From Aricia agestis (Eukaryota > Arthropoda > Insecta > Lepidoptera > Lycaenidae): a DNA stretch of 64,000 nt. A program made the translations under genes and the position numbers. How positions within the stretch are numbered: the stretch's first letter is position 1; each line of letters opens with the position of its first letter. The notes under the pieces were generated by a model. It made no database searches. It saw only the letters and a program-made list of their open reading frames with translations, and was not told where the DNA came from. The DNA is taken from contig NC_056408.1 in assembly GCF_905147365.1 (NCBI RefSeq), positions 930,001 to 994,000 of the forward strand, read 5' to 3'. Below are positions 59,480-64,000 of this stretch, piece by piece.

Positions 59480-61500
59480 CAGGTTCTAGAGCAACAGATT
59501 GACTCGCCGCCCCCCGCAGGGGCAGGTTAAGAGTTGTATACCCGCGCAGGGTATGTCTCATGGATGTTGTGCTAGCTCGCACATTTCCCATGATCACCAG
59601 CCTGCGCAAGGCTGTTCTTACAATCGTCCCCCACAGGGACAAAGAAATAATTTTGAACCACGGTCAATGCCTGGCAATGCGCGAAGTTCCTTTCACTCGA
59701 GAGGAGCTCGATTGGACAACTGAGGGAACTTCCATGGAAAAAGTACCCGTGAACGTGCCGCTTCTCTTTCGGATCTCGGGAATGCCAAAAAACGTAAGTA
59801 CTGACAATCAAAAATTCAGAGCGGGTCAAACTTTGAAGTTTTACCGCCGTTTCTCGTTGGCAGCGCCTAGATGCTCCAGGTTATTATTATAAAGATTCTA
59901 AAAGGGTACCGCATACCATTCATGGAGAAACCACCTCGGTTCATTCCAAAATTAAACCAAAATAATTTTTCTACCACAGAGTCGGAGGATATGTATCTCC
60001 AAATTCGACAAATGATATTCCAGGGTGTATTAGTAGTTGCCAGCCCCTTGCCAAGTTTTATTTCGACAATGTTTCTGGTCCCTAAGGTCGACGGGTCCTG
60101 CCATCCTATTTTCAATCTTTCCACTCTATTCGATTGTTTTGACTCAGCCATTCGGGCTCATAAATGTTCAACTAATGACAGTTTTGTTTTGCAACCCAAC
60201 GATTGGCTTTGCAAAATATACTTGTCCCAAGCATATTTTACCTGGCAGTCGCTTCATCGCACTGACGGCTCCTACGTCTGTATACAAGGGACAGTTGCTG
60301 CAAATTACTTGCTTATTGTCCGGTCACCTGCTTCCCTGACCAATTGGGTTAAACAAACCCTCAGAGAGCAAGTTCTGCGTATCATCGTTTATTAGGACGA
60401 TTATCTTATTGCTTATTAAAACAAAATCATCCTGCAGAAGCATGTCCAGATTTTGCTTCAAAGACTTACTTACGCCTCAACAAGACCTGGTATTTCTAGG
60501 TGTTCGTTGGAACACGTTTTAAAAACGAAAAGCTACTTCCAGGCGAGAAAATGTCTAAAATTCATCAAAAGATTTTACCAGTCCTGAGTCCTGACAAAGA
60601 GGCTGGTAGATCTAAAGATCTTGCAGAGCATCCTCGGTCTCCTGAACTTCGCCTGTTTCATAGTACCGAAGGCTACATTACCGAGCTCTCTTGTCTCTTC
60701 TCATAGACTTGGATAAGTCCGCATTTCCGAATCGCTGCTCTCTACCGAGACAAGCGTTACGTTTAGCGACGATCTTCGGTGGTGGTTGCAAAGTCAGCAT
60801 CTATCAACTTCCATTCATTGGAGCCGTCGGAGATTGGATGCGTCGGACCTAGTTTGGGGTGCTCAACTCGACCACCTTTCCTTAACGGGGACATGGTCAG
60901 CATAAGAAAAGTTCATGCATTAAAATCAGAAAAAGCTTCTAGCTCTCTGCTTCTCCGAGGTCAGCACCAGACTCTAGCTCGCTCGACAGTTCTTTAGCAG
61001 AGTGACAATCGAACAGCTATAACCTATATTTGGGACGAAGGTCGCACCAGGTCAGATGCCCTGATGGACATAACCATTCAGATTTTTCGAGTTATTGGAT
61101 CATTCCCAAATCTGTTAACTTCTTGCACGGAGAAGATCAGAAAATGCGGCTTACTTGTGTGACCGATCTATTTGCTTCCGCCGAAGCTCATGTAGTGACT
61201 AATTATGTAACTCTCGACTTGACCGATCAAGCAGGTTTATATCACGATGCCTTTTCTCAGGAGTACCCCCTAGCCTAGTTGTTTAACTAATACCCAAAGT
61301 CCTGACTCACCAAAATCAGGCTCAAATAATTTATCTCCTAGTGGTTCCACGCTGGGAACGAGTATTATGGCGGGCAGCTCTCAAGTCGAGTGCAATAGCA
61401 GCACCGTATACGATTCGCGATCTGGAGAAATACACAATCGACATTTCAACGGGGGTCCCTCTTCCAAAGATCAGGAAATGACCCTGGAAGTATGGAAATG
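59480..61500 (+). pseudogene. DIRS-type retroelement RT-RNase H, decayed
   Basis: The plus-strand translation gives ILKGYRIPFMEKPPRF (about 59890), then MFLVPKVDGSCHPIFNLSTL. A degenerate catalytic Y-DDYL box with a stop inside follows near 60390, then FLGVRWNTF (60492). RNase H-like SDNRTAITYIWDEG is at about 61005 and a C-terminal VPRWERVLW block at about 61342. The 'GY.IPF...PP' and 'SDNRTAI.YI' blocks characterise DIRS/PAT elements (tyrosine-recombinase retrotransposons). Many stops and frame changes show it is dead. No tyrosine recombinase was recognised. Confidence 0.75.
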
Positions 61501-62700
61501 TGGGGGTGGTCGTAAAATTGTAAAATTTCTAAGGCTGAGATGATAACCATATAAAATTATTGTTATTATCATGGCGACCTTCTGCTCTCAAAACTTATAA
61601 AGTTGCCTGGTATAGATGGTTATCGTGGTGTAAGTTTCATAGATGTGATGCTATGATGCTCACAAGCCGACGGCCACAGTCCTTGCAAAATTCTTAGCTT
61701 ATCTATTTTTAATAGATTAAGCTCTCTTATAACACTATTTTCTTACATAAGTAGATAATATCTTCCTTGTCTGATGCAGAGATTTCTGGCCCTTTAAGTT
61801 CTTACGGTTTGGTAAAACATATTAAAGTCTATTGCACTGAAAAAACTTGTACAACATAAATTAAAAACTTATTGAAGTCTTATACTGTTGACTCCAGTTT
61901 ACGCAAGTAATTTATTTGTATTTTCTAGACATACAGGTATTTTGTTTTTGTTTTCGTCGAGCAGACGTGTACATGATCTTACACACTGTAAGAATACAGT
62001 GGTTTAAAATTCTTTAATGTGATTAATTTATTTAGTCATAACTAAAACGAACAGTTCTGATTCTAGGCAATCGTGCTGGAAGATTTTAAGCAATCTCAGT
62101 AATAAGCAACCTTGCTGTTTACTGGCCTAAATGCTGTAATCACTTTTTTCATCGCAGGCGTAGCGATTAGCGAAGCTAAATGTGCAATTTATTTACGTGT
62201 TTGCGAGGAAAACCATCTGCCGCCTTTAGCTGGCGGTATCAAAACTAACTTGTCTGATGGTGCAGTTGTACCATCAGGTAACGTCCGCTCAGCTATGGCT
62301 GAAAGTTGGATAGAAAATGTATCCATTCATGAAATAGTTTTGGGGCCGTTATTGAAAATCGGTACAAAAAACTAGTACTTTCATCTAATTTTAACGATTT
62401 AAGGAATTATTTTGTTCATTTAGTTGATTTCATTATGTCCATATCAAAGGTTTTACAAGTTGTAATTTTTGATTTGTCAATCAGTTTTTGGTGTAATAAT
62501 TGTGTAAAAAAGTGTTTGAACACTGGATTTTCTATTCCATCACTCTTATATCACCTATATATTCATTTATAAAGTTTTTGAAGTATTCCCACCAGGAATT
62601 ACTATTTTTATTTTATATTGTTATATTTTCTTTTCACATTGGCGTCTTACTTTTATTTTGTCACATTGGCGTACATCATCACCAGGCGATAACAAACACG
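61501..62700. other. Downstream of DIRS relic, unassigned
   Basis: An 87-codon plus-strand frame at 62112-62375 (GVAISEAKCAIYLRVCEEN...) has no known domain. The stretch is probably decayed 3' sequence of the DIRS-type element. No gene is called. Confidence 0.35.
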
Positions 62701-63022
62701 TCTCAATTATTATGCTTCAAATAACGGTCAAGTGTTTAATAGCAGCGTTTTACCCTGAAATAAAACGCTTATTAAATACTTACCTTATTTGAAGCATAAC
62801 TTTTTATTTCTGCCTGGTGTAATTTCGACTCAATGATCATAGTCGAGCGGGAATTCTCCCTCTACCTGCTCGATGATGGCGCCAAGGATGACAGAGCTAC
62901 CAACATTCAGGAAAGAAAAGGAGGTAAAATCTGCGGAAACGGAAGTGCCTATCTCAATTATTATGCTTCAAATAAGGTAAGTATTTAATAAGCGTTTTAT
63001 TTCAGGGTAAAACGCTGCTATT
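62701..63022. repeat. 62-bp perfect inverted repeat with overlapping direct repeat
   Basis: 62738-62799 is the exact reverse complement of 62961-63022 (it contains CCCTGAAATAAAACGC). In addition TCTCAATTATTATGCTTCAA occurs in direct order at 62701 and 62952. It could be the terminal/internal complementary region of the DIRS-type element to its left, or an independent MITE. Confidence 0.85.
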
Positions 63023-63149
63023 TTTGTATAATTAGTCGTGATTTGTCTACTGGGTTTGACGTAACGCGACCAAAAAACGTAAATCCGCCATCTGACTGAT
63101 AGTACATAATAGGGTATAATAGTTCGTTATGTCTTCTATCTTCTATCTT

Positions 63150-63390
63150 TATTATATATATAAAACTCAAAGGTGACTGACTGATTGACATAGTGATCTA
63201 TTAACGCACAGCCCAAACCACTGGACGGATCGGGCTGAAATTTGGCATGCAGGTAGATGTTATGACGTAGGCATCCGCTAAGAAAGGATTTTGATAAATT
63301 CCAACCTCAAGGGGTTCAAATAGGGGATGAAAGTTTGTATATAATAATACTTCTTAACGCGAGTGAAGCCGCGAGCAAAAGCTCGTATTT
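63150..63390 (+). mobile_element. Helitron-like element
   Basis: TATATATATAAAACTCAAAG, GACTGACTGATTGAC, GCCCAAACCACTGGACGGAT and the end GCGAGTGAAGCCGCGAGCAA match the copy at 27677-27980 in the opposite orientation. The terminal CTAG has decayed to CTCG. Confidence 0.65.
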
Positions 63391-63464
63391 TGATAAAATT
63401 ATAGGCCATGCTGATTTTGTAGACGGTGGTGGCATATTGAAACTTAGAGCAATACCGACACAGC

Positions 63465-63840
63465 CTGGTTTTTAGGATTCCGTACCCAAAGGGTAAAAAC
63501 GGGACCCTATTACTAAGATTTCGATGTCTGTCTGTCCGTCTGTCTATCTCCAGGCTGTATATCAAGAACGGCTATAGCTAGATTTCTTAAATTTTCATAG
63601 ATTGTGTATATCTGTATATAAAAACAAAATAAATTAAATATTTTTTTTTTTTTAGGGGTGCTCCCACTCAGCAAACGTAATTTTGTTATTTTTTGCTCGA
63701 TATCAATAATGGCAATAGGTAGGTACTTGAAATGTTGTTGTATTTATAATTTAATAACTACTTAATAATAATAAATAATTAGGGGGGACCCCCATACAAA
63801 AAAACATGATTTTTTACCTATTTTTGCTCTATAATTTAGG
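63465..63840 (+). repeat. GGTTCCGTACCC interspersed repeat, 3'-truncated
   Basis: TTAGGATTCCGTACCCAAAG, GTCTGTCTGTCC, two GGGGGGACCCCCATACA-like blocks and TTTTTGCTCTATAAT. The usual GAGTCGGACTCGC end is missing. Confidence 0.68.
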
Positions 63841-64000
63841 GAAATATCTGCTATCGGAATCGGGCGTCAATCGAAATTTTAAAAATGCCTAAATACCTAA
63901 TTGTGCCGTAGAGGCCTAGATAATGGACATGTTTCTTATCATCGGTACTTCACAATAGGTAGGAAAAAAGTGGCACGCTCGTTTTCATACAAATGGAGGG

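Noticed and set aside
62112..62375. 87-codon plus-strand frame downstream of the DIRS relic
   Set aside because: No known domain; most likely decayed transposon sequence.

Overview
This window is nuclear genomic DNA from an insect, almost certainly a moth or butterfly. Genes have small GC-rich coding exons separated by long AT-rich introns packed with transposon remains. The repeats are of kinds typical of Lepidoptera: Helitrons that start TC-TATACTAATATTATA and end CTAG at A|T targets, a GC-rich SINE with a poly(A) tail present five times, RTE-like LINE pieces, a mariner copy and many palindromic MITEs. The species cannot be named from sequence alone.

Five protein genes can be supported. 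(1) 1652-8506, minus: GDP-L-fucose synthase (Gmer/GFUS), complete in seven coding exons (322 aa). (2) 9839-35618, plus: Fmr1, the fragile X mental retardation protein orthologue, complete in 15 coding exons (629 aa), with an 11.6 kb transposon-filled third intron. These two genes are head to head, with 1.3 kb between their start codons. (3) 37904-44462, minus: the 3' part of a gene for a small C2H2 zinc-finger protein, three exons seen, 5' end not found. (4) 41055-43866, minus: a four-pass SFT2-family vesicle transport protein (201 aa), lying on the same strand inside the first visible intron of gene 3. (5) 47571-48812, plus: D-aspartate oxidase (336 aa, two coding exons, C-terminal SKI resembling a peroxisomal signal). 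Every exon joint was worked out by hand from GT/AG sites with matching phase; no transcript evidence was available. The genes do not form one pathway: they cover nucleotide-sugar synthesis, RNA-binding translational control, Golgi/endosome traffic, a probable nuclear zinc-finger protein and peroxisomal D-amino-acid oxidation.

From 48.9 kb to the right edge no host gene is recognisable. That stretch holds a hAT-like MITE with an 8-bp target duplication, two SINEs, a large TIR element, several copies of the GGTTCCGTACCC...GAGTCGGACTCGCACTTGGCC repeat and a decayed DIRS-type (tyrosine-recombinase) retroelement followed by a perfect 62-bp inverted repeat.

No new multi-gene system is evident. The most interesting points are an in-frame 18-bp minisatellite coding REPREQ inside Fmr1, a Helitron ending 17 bp before an Fmr1 splice acceptor, the nested same-strand SFT2 gene, a perfect 46-bp-arm hairpin in the zinc-finger gene, and a small unexplained antisense 'last exon' with a poly(A) signal in the final Fmr1 intron.
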